NCBI RefSeq assembly: GCF_000835495.1 | Contig: NW_015622541.1 | Span: 7,378,001 to 7,442,000, forward strand | Source of the DNA: Cladophialophora immunda | Lineage: Eukaryota; Ascomycota; Eurotiomycetes; Chaetothyriales; Herpotrichiellaceae | Direction: 5' to 3' | DNA length: 64,000 nucleotides | Shown here: piece after piece, positions 10,380 through 23,100 of the stretch | Numbering within the stretch: position 1 is the first letter of the stretch | Layout of the letters: every line of letters starts with the position of its first letter | Translations under genes and position numbers: made by a program | The notes under the pieces: model-generated | Database searches by the model: none | Told to the model about the DNA's origin: nothing | The model's input: only the letters and a program-made list of their open reading frames with translations

Positions 10380-13300
10380 TCACCTTCTCTCATCACGTCT
10401 CGGTTCTCCTTGGCTCATTGCTCGAAAATGCCCCGACGATCCAGGGAGCAGTATTTGCGGTTGAGAAGGGTGAGGGTGATGCAGATGAGGCGGCGGTTGA
10501 CCAGGCCCTTGCGGCTGGAGATGTGGAAGCGGGCTCGCTTGGTGCTGGTGTTGATGCTGGTGCTGATGCTGATGTTGATGTTGGTGTTGATGTTGGTGTT
10601 GGTGATGCTGGTGCGAATGTGGATGCGGATGCTGAAGAGGATGAGGCGTTCCCATGCCGCCGGGACCACGACTGGGACCCGGAAACGGCGAGTGAGCATG
10701 AGCGTGAGAATTACCGTGTGTGTGAGGAGGTGTATAGGTTCGTGGAATTTCACGCGGAGCGAATGTCATGTGGCTTTGATTTGCTGCCGCCCCTAACTGG
10801 TTGGAACGAGACGTCGGAGGAGTTGCATGGTGCTCGATACCGTAAAAGTCCCGACGTGATTGTTGCTGTTGTTGTTGCTGCTGCTGAGCCTGTGGTTGTT
10901 GTTGTTGTTGCTGCTGCTCTCGCTCACGTTCCCGTTCACGCTGTTGTGCCGCTTCTAGCTCCCGATGACGTTGTATTTGTCTTTCATGCTCACGTTGCTG
11001 CTCCTGTTGTTTCTGCTGGTTTTGTTGAGCCATATGCTGTTGGATGGTCAGTCGAGTTGGAAAATCCAGGGATGACTGAGGCCGGTGGTGGAGACTCGAG
11101 ACTGGAGTAGAGCTCGCTGAGTGAGAATGATTTTGCGGCACCGTCGAATGACCCAAAGAAGACGATTGACTGGTCGGCTGCGAAGCAGAGTATCCCGCAG
11201 AAGGCGCCCGCGAATGGTGCGACGAAGTTGAGGCTGATCGTAGTTGTGGCACAGGCTGTGTCGGTTGTTGAGGAGGAGGGGAGGGCACATGTGGTATTTG
11301 ATTGATCTGGCCCAGCAGCGTCCGTCGGTGATCAATTCCAGGTCGTTCCGGAGCTCGAGGTGTGTCCACTCGCAACGAATGAAGCGGTGGAATACTACTC
11401 TGCTGTGAAGTCGGCGGAATCACAGAATAAGGACTCGGGGCGGGTGAGTGATGGTGACTTCGCTGGTCGCTGGGGGCTCCTTGAGGCCGTGGATCAAAGC
11501 GATCCATCCATGCTTCGTTGCTGGGGCCGGTGGCCGGCGTGGCAGCATATGAGCTTGGATAATCACCTGATGATTGCTGCCCGCCACCTACCGAGTGAAT
11601 GTTACTGCTACCAGGAATATATGGGCCTCTCGCTGCTCTATTTAGAAGTGAATCTTCAGGGTGATGCTGGCTTCGCGGTTGCTGCAGTAGGTTTTGCCCT
11701 GAAGGCAGAGGGGTGATTTGTGGAGAAAGAATTGATGTTCGTTTCGATGGCTCCAGAGATGGCCGTTTTGGCGGTGGCTCTGGATCATCATTAAGAAGAC
11801 CGAACACATTCGATCGTTTGGCGGGGGCCTTCGGAGGCTCTGCAGGAGGTGCTGGAGCAGGCTGAGAAATCTCACTTCGGGGTGGTTGAGAGGCAGTTAT
11901 TGGTACTGGTGTCAATGCTGGAGATCCAGTGGGTCCGGTTCGGTACAGCGAACGTTGAGTGTCCAGACGGCGTAAAGCAGTCATGTCGTGAGGCGTCTCC
12001 AAGGGTTGATGACTCGGAGCTGCCGAGCTGCTGTTACGGCTATGGCTGGGATGCAGGGCACTTGGCTGGCTGTACTTTTCAACATGAGCTTGAATTGCTT
12101 GAACAGGAGCAGCCGGAGGAGCCGGAGGCCGTTGCTGCGTCGGGATGAGAGGCTCTCGCGGGCCCAACGGGCTTGGGCCGGTTGCAGACATTGGGGTTTG
12201 TTGACTTAATTCAGGGCGAGACATATCTGGAAGCCTCTGCGAGAGTATTTGTGGCGACCGCTCCTGAAGAGGTGCCCTGAGATTTTGACGGGCAGGCTGA
12301 AAGCCGACATCGTCCTGGAAGACACCAGCTTTGGGGCCATGCAATGGTTTATGGCTGAAGAGGGAGGCACGCTCATTGGGCAATCTTGGAAGCTCCTCGG
12401 TTTTTAGCGGAAGAGGAACAGACAGAGGTGCCTCTCGAATTGTTTCGCGCACGACTGGACGAGGCTGAGCAGCAATATCCCCAGAGGCTACCCTTTCGAG
12501 AATGTTTCGTGGGAAGTCCTCAATAACGCTCTGTTTGATTGCTGCAACTGCGGGCTCACCATCCATTACGTTCTGCTCACTATGAGTAGCTGGACGAGTG
12601 ATAGGGGCCAACGCTGTGTCGTATCGACGTTTTGGAGGCACGATCGGACTTGGAGGCGGAATTGCGACTTTCCCAGTGAGGCGCATCTGCTCCCCCATCA
12701 GGGCGCGCTTTTCGAACTCATCCTTACCCTCATTGATTTGGCGAGAATAGTAGTTCTTGATCTATATCTAATTAGCCAGAAGCCGGAACGACGTATCATT
12801 GCACTCACCATTTGCACGCTCTTGGTCTTCATGAAGTCTGCAATTGCTGTGAAATCTCGACCAAAGTACGATAGGAGTTCCGGAAACTTGTGCTGTTCGG
12901 GAACTGACCAATAACTTGTCACTTGTGATGATGCATTCGACGCTGAAGCTGCCGAAGTGCCGACCGGGACATCGCATGTAGGATAGGGCTGTAATGGCGC
13001 TTCTACCGGTCGCTGCACCGGTGGAATGGGAGGAGTAGGATCGGGCATGATGGGCACATTTTCAGCACGAACAAGCGGTCGCCCTCTTTCAGGCTTAGCA
13101 GCGGTTACCGGCTTGGTAGGGGAGCCTTCAGCGGCAGCCAAAGGTGTAGCTTGTAGCTGCTCTGCCTGGATTTGTGCCTTGGTCCTTCGCACCTTTGTGG
13201 CAGCCCCAGCCTTGCGGCCTCTGGACGTCTTGGCCCCACTACCGTCTGAATTACCGTCTTTCAAAGCAGCTGTAAGCTTCTTCGACTGTGGGACAGGTGT

Positions 13301-16300
13301 CGAAGAGTCGGCTTCACTCGGAGCATCTCCAAATGTCGGTGCCGCTGCCCGTCTCGGCCTTCCACTGTCCGTAACAGCCACAGGCGTCGCTTCTGCATCG
13401 TCGCCATTGAGCAGCTCGGACATGAGAGCTGTGGAACGAGGTTTGGTGGCAGCCCCTCGCCGACCGCGCTTCCTAGGCTGCGATCGTCTCCAGAGGTCTT
13501 TGTAGTTAGCCTGTACCTTGGTCAGGTAGTAGTGAACGATGCACTCTTGATATGTTCTGCCTGGCAGAGACTCTGCAATCTTGCCCCATTTCTTGGGATT
13601 TTGACAATAAGCAGCGATGAACAAGGTTTGTTCCTCCTCCGTAAAGTCGTCCACGGGTGGGACATAGGCAAACGCATGCAGTGCCAATTCGTTTGGGATA
13701 AGATGGTTTGTCTCTTCAAATTGGGATATTTCAATTTCCGCGGGTTTCAACATTGGTGGTACTACTGCCTCCGTGTCGTAGTTGGGCTTAGAGCTGGATG
13801 CTGCCTCTCTCTCGCGCCGCTCTTCCTCTTCTTTGAGGGACTGCTGAGACATCAAGATCGCGGCTTGCAAGTCGGCTTCTGTCGTATTCCGCGCGCCTCT
13901 GGTACGTTCGTGGGTTAATGAAGGTGTGACCGAAGGCGCCGCTGACGGCGCAGGGGAGGCGGGTGCAGGACTGGCCTGTAATTCACGCCTTTCTTGTTCG
14001 AGTTGATGGATCTTCTGTTTCCACAGAGGATATCTGGCCTTGAACTCTGCATGCATTTCTTCAAGCTCAGATCTCCAGTCCCAGGCATTACGCTCGAATT
14101 CCTGTTGTAGAAGAATTGAAACTGCTTCGTGTTCCACTTCGTTGTCTGATTCTTCAAAGACGACTGGCTCTATTGGTCCCGACTTCAGATATGGCAAATC
14201 TTCGATAGGAGGTGTGGGTATCGGGTTCACTGGCGGCTGTTTGAGAGGTCGTCCTTTGGGATACGGTGGTTCCACTTCCGATATTTCCTCCTTAGGCTCG
14301 GTCTCTTCAGAGGCTTGTTTTGGGGATGGCAACCCGGTTGGAATAGTAACAGCAACAGGTGTCTCCTCCTTTGTGACTTCGACGGGTGTGGGAACATGTC
14401 TGGGCATAGAGTCTTGAGCTATCATGTGGAGAAATTGCAGCTTCACCAGGAGGGCCACTGCTACCGTGTCTTGCAGTAAAGACGGTGGTTTCTTGGCTTC
14501 AAGTAGTTCCATCTCCTGCTTGTGCCTCTCTTCAGATTCAGCAAAGTACTCTTCATCGAAAGAGTCATCCTCAGCTTCGTCTTCATCCTCACTGGATGCC
14601 GGAACCGACATCACCACATCTTCCTGGTGTTGGGGCCCGTCGGCGCGGTTCCTGGGAGGCAGAAGGGTCATTTTGGCATCTTGGATTTTCGGGCTTGTTG
14701 CTATCAACGCCTTGGGCCCGGATGGCGCGGATGGAGGAGAACCTGCAGACGTGTGAAGCACTCGAGTCTTTTCTGGGTGCGCAGTGAACGCATTCTGCTG
14801 CCTGGGGCCCGTCGGTATGAGTCCTCTGTCCCTGGCTTCAGGCTGGAATTGCTTGTTCATTGCGTTCATAATAGACGGCTTAGATTTGTAGTCTGGAGAG
14901 ACCCATATCTTCGAGGCGGTCCCTGGCCCTGTCCTTGTTCCTTCGCGGTCGCTTCGAGGCCCTGTTGGTATTGCTGGAGACCGATTGTCCAGTACGGAAG
15001 GTTTTGAGGGCTCCCTTGGTGCCATAGGAGGTGGTCCAGAGCCGGCCGGCTCACTTGAAGATAGTCTATGCTTGTTATAGGAAGTTGTGTTGCCCAGTCT
15101 CGGGCCAGAAGGCACATTTGGAGGCATGGAACGGTCAGCTGCAGGGGCTGCGGGGGGTTTAGATTCGATGGGCAGCTCATCTTTCTTTGCGCTTCCTTCC
15201 ATCGATAAGTTGCTTGCACTTGGAGTCAGACCGGGGCGGACGGGGCGCGACGCAGGCTCGGTGCGAGCCCACATTTCTTGATGTTGAGGCGTTTTCACGG
15301 ACTGACTGAGACCTGCCGCGGGAGCTGTCCTGCTAGCTTTTGGCCCACTAGGCGGTTGAAAAGTAGCTGGCGAAGGGGTTACTTGTTCACTCTTGATAGG
15401 CTGCCCCTTGGCCATGGGCGTCTTTTCCGCCGCAGGTGTCGCGACGGAAGGTAAGGACGGCGGAGGGCCATAGTCGAGGCCAATGGGGTTTGGGGATTGT
15501 TGCGGGGGCTGAGGTGCATCACGACGAGAGGTGTCCAACCTCGAACTTCCAAAATAATCTGCTCCTTCACCATCACGCCGAGTTTCGCGGAGAGCGCTGC
15601 TTGGGGTAGCCACAACGGATGGTCGTCTACCTGGGTCAAAGTCGGGCTTTCCGGGTCGGTCATTGACAGCGGCAGATGGGGTGGCAACAGCAGCGGCCGG
15701 ATTCGCAGCGGATATTCTAGCAGGCGATTGATCTCTCGGCCATACGTCGTGCTCCCGTGAGTCCCTAGGTCTGGCTTCGCGCTCTCGGCTACGTTCATAA
15801 TCGCGACGTTCGTACCTATCGGGGCGGTCAGCGTCACCCGGAGGTGGTCGGCCTCGGTCGAATTCGCGGTCGCGCCAGCTCTCCCTCGAACGGCTTCGTG
15901 GATGGAAGAGATCCCGCTCACGCTCGCTCACGAAAGAACTCCGGCCTCTGCCTCGCTCCCAATCCCCTCTTCCCCTGCCGCGGCCAAGACCCCCGCGCCC
16001 TGCGGAAGGGTAGTATGACGATGCAGATTCTGCGGGACGAGCAAAGGTTGAGGGAATCGATTCGCGTGAGTCCCTTCTGGGTCGAATTGGAGAGGCTGAG
16101 CGCTCTCTGCCCACATAAGCTCGAGTATCTCTCGCTGTTGGGACCGTCCGATCGGCAGCTGCGAAGTCGCGATCACGACGAGGCCATTCGGCGCGATCAT
16201 CTTCTCGACCACGGTAAGACTGTGGAGGCGGCCGGGTATCTCGTTCACGATCTCGTTCGCGGTCTCGTTCACGGTCTCTCTCCCAGTTATCGTTGGGCCG

Positions 16301-16531
16301 AGGAGCAAATCCTCCTCCTCTGCCACGCGTGGTCGCAGTAAATGGAAAACCGCCCCCGCCTCGGAAATCGGCTTTGGGACCTCGAGGAGGGTCTCTCTGC
16401 GCCGGTGGCAAGCCGGGCTCTGTTTGGCCTCTGTATGAAGAGCTCGCAGGTGTGTAGTTGGTGGATGGTCTGCGTTCGAACCGAGGTGGAGAGCGATCTC
16501 TTGCTGGAGGAGGATATCTTGAAGACGACAT
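10380..16531 (-). CDS. SNT1: Snt1/NCoR-like SANT-domain co-repressor (Set3 complex)
   Basis: Two exons, 16531-12809 and 12761-10380, joined by a 47-nt GT-AG intron (12808-12762, branch-like CTAATT) give about 2034 aa. The first SANT domain is near residues 960-1010 (KKWGKIAESLPGRTYQECI, then VHYYLTK). The second starts near 1205 (YWSVPEQHKFPELL) and is completed only after splicing, which supplies IKNYYSRQI. The pair of SANT domains with long disordered flanks is the Snt1/NCoR/SMRT plan; the yeast protein scaffolds the Set3 histone deacetylase complex. The N-terminus is Arg/Asp/Ser-rich with RERDRERD repeats. The C-terminus is rich in Gln, Pro and alternating His-Gln. It is divergent from deoxyhypusine synthase. 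Confidence 0.9.
10541..10613. repeat. (His-Gln)n coding repeat in SNT1
   Basis: Imperfect 6-bp repeat encoding alternating His-Gln on the minus strand, with synonymous variation between units. It lies in the disordered C-terminal part of SNT1 and is likely to vary in length between strains. Confidence 0.85.
10860..10918. repeat. Poly-Gln coding repeat in SNT1
   Basis: CAG/CAA runs on the minus strand encode two Gln tracts separated by Pro-Gln-Ala, preceded by an Arg-Glu-rich charged stretch that may form a helix. Such tracts are typical of fungal transcription cofactors. Confidence 0.85.
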
Positions 16532-17954
16532 ACCCCACAGGCCCTCAAATGGTGAATTCTACTGGCCCAGAGTCGGTTCGCTTGAGGGGGGACACATCAC
16601 GTGACTCGAAGCTCCTTGGATCCCTAGATCTGGCCAGCCCAAGTCGGACCTTTTCCTATCGATGCAGGTTTTCTGTCAAGGTGGGTTTGGCGTCTCTTAG
16701 CGTGGCTTTTCGAAGGGCTGAGATAATCCTGTCTCGACAATGCCTGGGCCTCGCTTTTGCACGCTAACGTTTCGTGCCAGTGTTCTCTCTTCGAAATGAA
16801 GTTCGTGTTGTCAAAAGAAAATCCGCCGCCCCAGCCTGGAAGCCACAACCACACGGTCACGCACTGCTCAAGCGCACCTGCGGCGTTCCACACTTCGGAG
16901 ATCAAGACAACCGGATGGCTGCAGAGTGAAGTGTAACGGCCTTCTTCGGCTCCTTGAGGCCAATTTCGTGAATTAAAATCACACACGTCGTCAGGATTTC
17001 GCGCTCTCAACACTTCGATGGTAGTCCACGAGTACGAGGTTAAGACAAATGTGAGAAAAAGTGAATCATCGGTCGCGTAGTACGTGGCAGAAATGGCGTG
17101 GATTTCGCTTTGCCGAAGAGGAAAGGACGGTAGAGTTTCGAAGTGGAATGGGCGCTGGGAGCCCGTATGGAAAGGAAACGCCCCGTATTGGCGGTTGTGT
17201 GGATCGCGAAATCGGCGACAGGGATTGAGTTCCAATGCGCGATCATGCGGGTTGCGTTGTTTGGAGTTGTGGGATAAAATGAATTTGATGGGAAGAGATG
17301 GAAAAAGACCAGGGAGGAAGAAGGGACAAAAAGAGATGGATGGGTCAGACACGGACAAGGCGCTTGTGGTGGTGGTGCTGGTGGAGGAGCGCAGAGGAGG
17401 AGGAGCTTGTTGCTTGTCAGTTGCGGGCCACCGATGGTGCCGATGGGCTGCTGCACCTCAAATCTTAGCCGCCGCCGCCGATCCGTTGCCCGTGCTCGTG
17501 CAGATGACCATTGCGTCAACTAAGGTGTCTGTTACGGAGAAATGTAACCAGCGTTACGGAGAAATACCCCCGCAATTTGGGCAAATCGCCTGCGCCTGTT
17601 CCTCATCAATACCGCCGCATTACATCTGCACGCCACCCAACTCTGAGAGAAACAGCAACGTTCCCCCCTTCGGCCCCCCTAGCGAGCTGCTTAGGGTCTG
17701 CCGGGGTCCCGGATTCGAACATGAGGGCGCCCGGAGCCCAACCAGAGCTAGACTTTGACACCAAAAGCCCCAAGGCGTGGCAGCTTTTGGATCAAGTTTG
17801 ATAGGCTGCCTCCTGCTTACAATACCAGCGAATCATAATATGAGAACGACTTCTATCAGTGGTCTATATTTTTTTTTTCTTTACACGGTGCAGAATCTGC
17901 CTTTATCTTCTACAATACTTGCCAATCACTAGAAGAATAGGTTCAGAGTTGACC
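16532..17954. promoter_or_regulatory. Divergent promoter region between SNT1 and DYS1
   Basis: A 1.4-kb bidirectional region. A T-rich tract at about 17865-17882 lies just upstream of the DYS1 start. Long frames here (for example minus 17358-16624) begin with TTG and have no recognisable domain, so none is called. A stretch near 17700-17760 resembles tRNA A and B boxes on the minus strand but does not fold (see rejected items). Confidence 0.5.
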
Positions 17955-19252
17955 ATGGGTTCCGCACCACCTGCTAAAGCCACCGATGCCGTCTTAGTAG
18001 CCTCCGAGCCTGTTCCTGAGGAGTCCCGACAGGTCAAAGGCATCGACTGGATGTCCTTGCCGGACGAACAACGGACTATTATCTCGAATTTTGTCGACCA
18101 ACTCACTGGACAAGGTTTCCAATCCAGTTCCATAGGCGATGCCATCCGCATCATCAATGACATGGTCTGTCGCTGGTTAAAAAGCCCGTTGAGAAGCAGT
18201 TCTGACACTTTCAGAGATCATGGAGAGATCCCGAGTCGGGCGAGAAAACCACCATTTTTCTGGGTTACACCTCCAACATGATATCATCAGGCCTGCGCGA
18301 CACATTTCGCTACCTGGTGCAGCATCGCCACGTCTCGGCCATTGTCACCACCGCTGGGGGAGTTGAGGAAGACTTCATCAAGTGTTTGGCTCCCACGTAC
18401 TTGGGCTCCTTTTCTGCCTCTGGGGCTGCCCTACGAGCCAAAGGACTGAACCGCATCGGTAACCTCATCGTTCCCAACAACAACTATTGCTCCTTCGAGG
18501 ACTGGATCATACCCATCCTAGACAAAATGCTGGCGGAACAGGAAGAGGAGTTCGCCAGGTCTGGAGAACGGTTCTTGTGGACTCCCAGCACCATCATCCA
18601 TCGCCTAGGCAAAGAGATCAATGATGAATCATCGGTTTACTATTGGGCATACAAGAACGACATTCCGGTGTTTTGTCCGGCCTTGACGGATGGCAGTCTC
18701 GGAGACATGATCTATTTCCATTCTTTCAAAGCCTCCCCCTTGCATCTGGGCATCGACATAGCCAAGGACATTCGGAAAATCAACACGATTGCCGTGCGGG
18801 CGAAACGAGCAGGCATGATTATCTTGGGAGGCGGAGTCGTCAAGCACCACATAGCCAATGCGTGTCTAATGCGGAATGGCGCCGAAAGTGCGGTCTACGT
18901 TAACACTGCACAGGAGTTCGATGGGAGCGATGCTGGTGCCCGTCCGGATGAGGCAGTGAGTTGGGGCAAGTAAGGCTTCTCCATGCCCTGTGCCTGTATC
19001 TTCAACTGAAACTGACCGAAAACTAGGATCAAAGCCGACGGGGACAGTGTTAAGGTATGGAAAGAATAGAAACCCCAACTCGGTGGATGTAGGAGACTAA
19101 CAAAGCAACGAATAGGTCTATGTTGAAGCGTGAGCGACTGTCATTATTCAAGACTGTAGTCGACGGTGATCTCAGCTAACGGATATCTCAGTACAATAAG
19201 CTTCCCCTTGATTGTGGCCGGGACCTTTGCCAAACCAGAACCAAGACCATGA
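17955..19252 (+). CDS. DYS1: Deoxyhypusine synthase, five exons
   Basis: Transfers the aminobutyl group of spermidine to one lysine of eIF5A, the first step of hypusine formation; cytosolic. Exons 17955-18164, 18215-18969, 19028-19055, 19116-19129 and 19192-19252 give 355 aa, normal for the family. Landmarks are [33 protein letters not shown], the NNNYC segment, and [12 protein letters not shown] carrying the active-site Lys near residue 280. The C-terminal coding part is chopped into 28-, 14- and 61-nt exons by GT-AG introns of 58, 60 and 62 nt, and only this arrangement restores [19 protein letters not shown]. The first intron (18165-18214) has the weak donor GTCTGT. Divergent from SNT1. 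Confidence 0.93.
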
Positions 19253-20168
19253 CGCGCAAGTGGTCAAAGGGAGTTGGAAGCTGAGGCTGCTCGAACAGTG
19301 CAGAAAGCGCTGATATCTCCCCTCAATTCACATGGCCAAGGCAGACAGCCTCATGCCCACACCAAAGTGATGAAAGAGTGGGGAGACCAGCGTGGTGTGA
19401 CGGTTGGGGATCCTCAAACCCGCTGACTTCTGACTGGCGAAGTGAGTCAGGCTGAGAGTTGAGAAAATGGCAGGTTTTAAAAGGATGAAGGATTACTGGT
19501 GGCAGCAGACAGATCACATTGACCGTCTCACGAGCCAATGGATGTTGGATGGAGACGGGGCCACATCGCCAGTGCTCCCAGTCAACGATGAGTATGGCTG
19601 GTTTGCAGAGAGTCAGACACCTGCAAAGGACTAAATGGCTGAGCCTCACTAATTAGCTAGGCTTTGCGGCCCAAAGGCGGGTGGCGACAGCTGGGGAGTC
19701 ATTACGTGGGGGGGAGAGCGTTAAACAGCCCGGACAGCGTAGGCCTAGGTAGGCCTAGTAGCCTGGCGATGCATGCGGCGACTGGAACCGGGGGGATCCA
19801 AGTGCTGGAGCCTGTCGGCGCCGTCCAATAGCTAAGCCTCCACGCCGATGCCTGGGACTTCGTTCGTTGCCTGCCACTTACCGGTTCTACATACTCCTGC
19901 ATAAATGCACCCTCTGGATTGCAAAAGTCGGAAGCCTTTCGCGCACACAAAAGCTCCCTGCTCACCCTGGAATCAACGTTGTCATTCTTGTCTTCTCCAA
20001 AGACCATTGCCGGTTCTTTGAAAATGTGACGTGGTGTTCGTACTTCTTTGGTGAAGCAAACAATCTCACTCTGATATACAATCCGCACTCAAGCATTCAC
20101 CGCCTTACCCTTCCTTTTTCACTGCTTTTCTTTGCTACAGATCAGTTCCTGGTACTTCTGCCGGAGTC
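19253..20168. other. Intergenic, upstream of the MORN/RING gene
   Basis: Presumed promoter and leader of the large RING protein and 3' flank of DYS1. A small AGGCCTAG-type direct and inverted repetition lies at about 19739-19763. I see no gene. Confidence 0.45.
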
Positions 20169-23100
20169 ATGGCCTCCCAGAGCACTTCGCCCGTCTTTAT
20201 CCAGGCCCCTCCCCATCCGCCTCATACATTGAACTCCGCATTCAGTGCAGAACTTGAACCGAGCCACCACCCGCAGACACCAACCATGCCCGGACCTGAG
20301 TCTCACGAACCTCTCTCCTCCAGCTCTCCGCACCCTCACCTTGATCTACCTCCATCCTCACCCGAAGTGCCGGACGCGGAAATGGCGGATGTCCCCCCTG
20401 CAGAACCCGAATCTCGACCGCAAGAGTCAGCGAATACTGCTGGAGAAGAGCCTCCAGTGGAGGTGTTGGAAAGTGTCGTAATTCCGGAGCCGGTGGTTTC
20501 TGAGGAAGAGGGAACTACTACAGTGGTTGCGGAAATCCCGAGTCAGGAGTCAAGCTCAACACCTCCTCCCCCGCCCGAGCCGCGTAATAACGCTCCCGAA
20601 TGGACAGTCTTTGAAGAGGACTGGTCAAAGCCGACTGAGGAGGAGATGGAAGAGCTGAGACTGAGAGAATCTAGAGGCACAGAGCTGAGCGCACTGGACA
20701 TCCCTAGTGTCGAGAAGCGCATCTATTCAGACATGGACGTCCCAGACGTGCGTCCAGTCAAGAAGCTGCGCCTCAGCTGGGTCATCAAGGGAGTTAGAGG
20801 AACCAAGGATAGACCGAACCACGCCAGAGTCATGGTGTCACCCCCCGCTGTTGTGGATGGGAACTATTGGCAAATCAAATTCTACCCGCGAGGCCATACA
20901 TCATCATCATACAGCGCTTACATTAAATGCAGCAGACGACCTCCAAAGCCAGACACGAAGCCCTCTGAAAGCACCTTTTCATTGTTCGAGGGCCCTCCAG
21001 ATGCGGACTTCGGCAATGGGGCCGTCCCAGCTATGATCCTCAAAGCTGAAAGGACAGCAAAAAAGGATGACCGTTCTTCAACTGCATCCACCGCCCCTTC
21101 AGTTGTCCAAAATCAAGACTGTCAACCACCTTCAGAGGAAGCAAATCCCGGCGCTGAAGGTCCTGGCCATGATGAGGTGCTTGATGTCCAAAGTCCTCCA
21201 GAACCAGGGGACGAAAATTGGCGACTGTCTGCGCAGCTTGGAGTGGTGATGTACAACCCTGAGGAGCCACGCACTTGTGCATATGCCTCCACCGAAGGAC
21301 AATTCTCCAAATACGTGGACGACTGGGGTTGGTCAAGTGTTGCAGGGCCTTGGAGGGATGCGCACATTCGACAACACTTGCAAAGAGCACCGCTCTTGCA
21401 GAATGACACCATTGCCATTGACGCCTACATCCGCATCTTCGATGACCCGACAAAGGCCTTGTGGTGGCGTAGCTCCGAAGCCGAACCGCACTGGGACTCG
21501 AAGTCGCTTGCAGGGTATTTCCCGATGGGAACTCCTCCGCTCTATCACAGCCCTGCCGTGGCTGGGATGACCGCATGGCTTCTTTTGGCCCCTTTCCGCA
21601 AACTGCTGCAGCACGTTGACGCGGGAGGCTGGCGGCACAACTCTCAAATTCGACCGAGGCCGTTCATCGCTCAGCTCCAAATGATACTCTTTTTGATGCG
21701 AGCTTCAAGGAAAGAACGTGAAACTTACGTGGACCTGTATCCTGCGATCCAGGCCATGAGAGACTTTGGAGAAGATTATACTGACGTCAAAACCTTCTGG
21801 GAAGCCTTTCGAAGGACGATCGAACTTGAGCTGGACGACGATCAAGAAAGCTTGAGAGCGTTGAAAGCAATCTTTGACGGTCCAAGCGGTCCAATCTCAC
21901 TACCACCATTGCCGGTGGAGAACGTGCTCGACATCCAGCAAACGCTCAATCGTGTTCTACGGGAAGTGAATTTCAAAGGATGTCTCCCGGACTTTTTGCC
22001 TCTGATGCTAGCACGGGACAAGTTTGACAAGACAACACGAGAATGGAAGCTGCTTTACGACCGTGTGATCTTGAACGACGAGATTGACGTTTCGGAATTC
22101 AGCACCGACGTAGGAGGTGTCAAGTACACTCTCTATGGATTCATGGTCCATGCCGGTGTAAGGAACTCGGGGAAGTTTTATACTGTCTTGCGACCGAAGG
22201 GGCCAAACACGATGTGGCTAGCTTTTGAGGATGGGGATGGTAACCAGGTGTTCTCTTACAACAGAAAAGTCGTCCAAGCATTTGAAGGACTTGAAGGACA
22301 AGCCCTGAAGGATTTCAACTCGGCGCGAACAACTGCTTACATGGCGATGTACATCAAGACGGCCTGCTTGCCCCAATATTTGCCTGAAGGTCTGGAACCG
22401 TATCAGCTTCCGAAGTGGCTTGCACCCTACCTTGATTCTTCATATCAGGAAGCGCATGGAAACTTTGCTGAAGACTCCAAGGACGCGGACTTGGAAGAAA
22501 TCAGTGTTGAAGTCTACTCTGATGAAGGCATAATCGGAAGGGAAGGGTTACTGGACATGTACAACATCAAACAACAGTCTCGACACAAAGGGCTGTTCCA
22601 CCTCTTGACCTCGCCCAAAGATGCAACATATCAGGATCTCAGGCAGCGCCTAGCTGGAAAGCTGGGAATTAGTGATCCTCAAACGGTCCGACTTTTCCGG
22701 ATGGGTTACACTGGCATTGGTCATTACGCAACTGCACAAATGGTCCACGTTGCCCTGACAGATACTGTAGGCGACGGCAGAGCCATAGGCCAGCCATTAT
22801 GCTTGTGGATGTCAGTGCTCAGCAAGGATGAGCTTGAATTGTTCGGTGAGCCAGATAGAACACGCGTCGAACTGGATGCGGATCTGTTACACTCCAGAAG
22901 TGAGGCATCGCTGGCGGCAAGTGTCACCAACGGCAACGAAGAGCAGATTGCTGCTCCCGACGCCGAACAAGCTTCAATTCGAGCTGCTGTTGCTGCCGAC
23001 ATTGATCGCATCTCGAATAACAGACAGCAACCGTCCGCCGTGGCCGTGGAAATCAACGACCCAGATACTCCCATGCAGCTTGAGGTCCCACCTCCGACCG

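Noticed and set aside
10277..11110. 277-codon plus-strand frame rich in Val/Ala/Asp
   Set aside because: Antisense shadow of the His-Gln and Gln repeats of SNT1.
16624..17358. 244-codon minus-strand frame upstream of SNT1
   Set aside because: Begins with TTG, has no domain or homology I recognise, and overlaps the divergent promoter.
17690..17765. tRNA-like stretch on the minus strand (A-box-like TAGCTCTGGTTGG and B-box-like GTTCGAATCC)
   Set aside because: The bases flanking the T loop do not pair and the ends do not form a 7-bp acceptor stem. At best a tRNA relic, so not listed as a gene.
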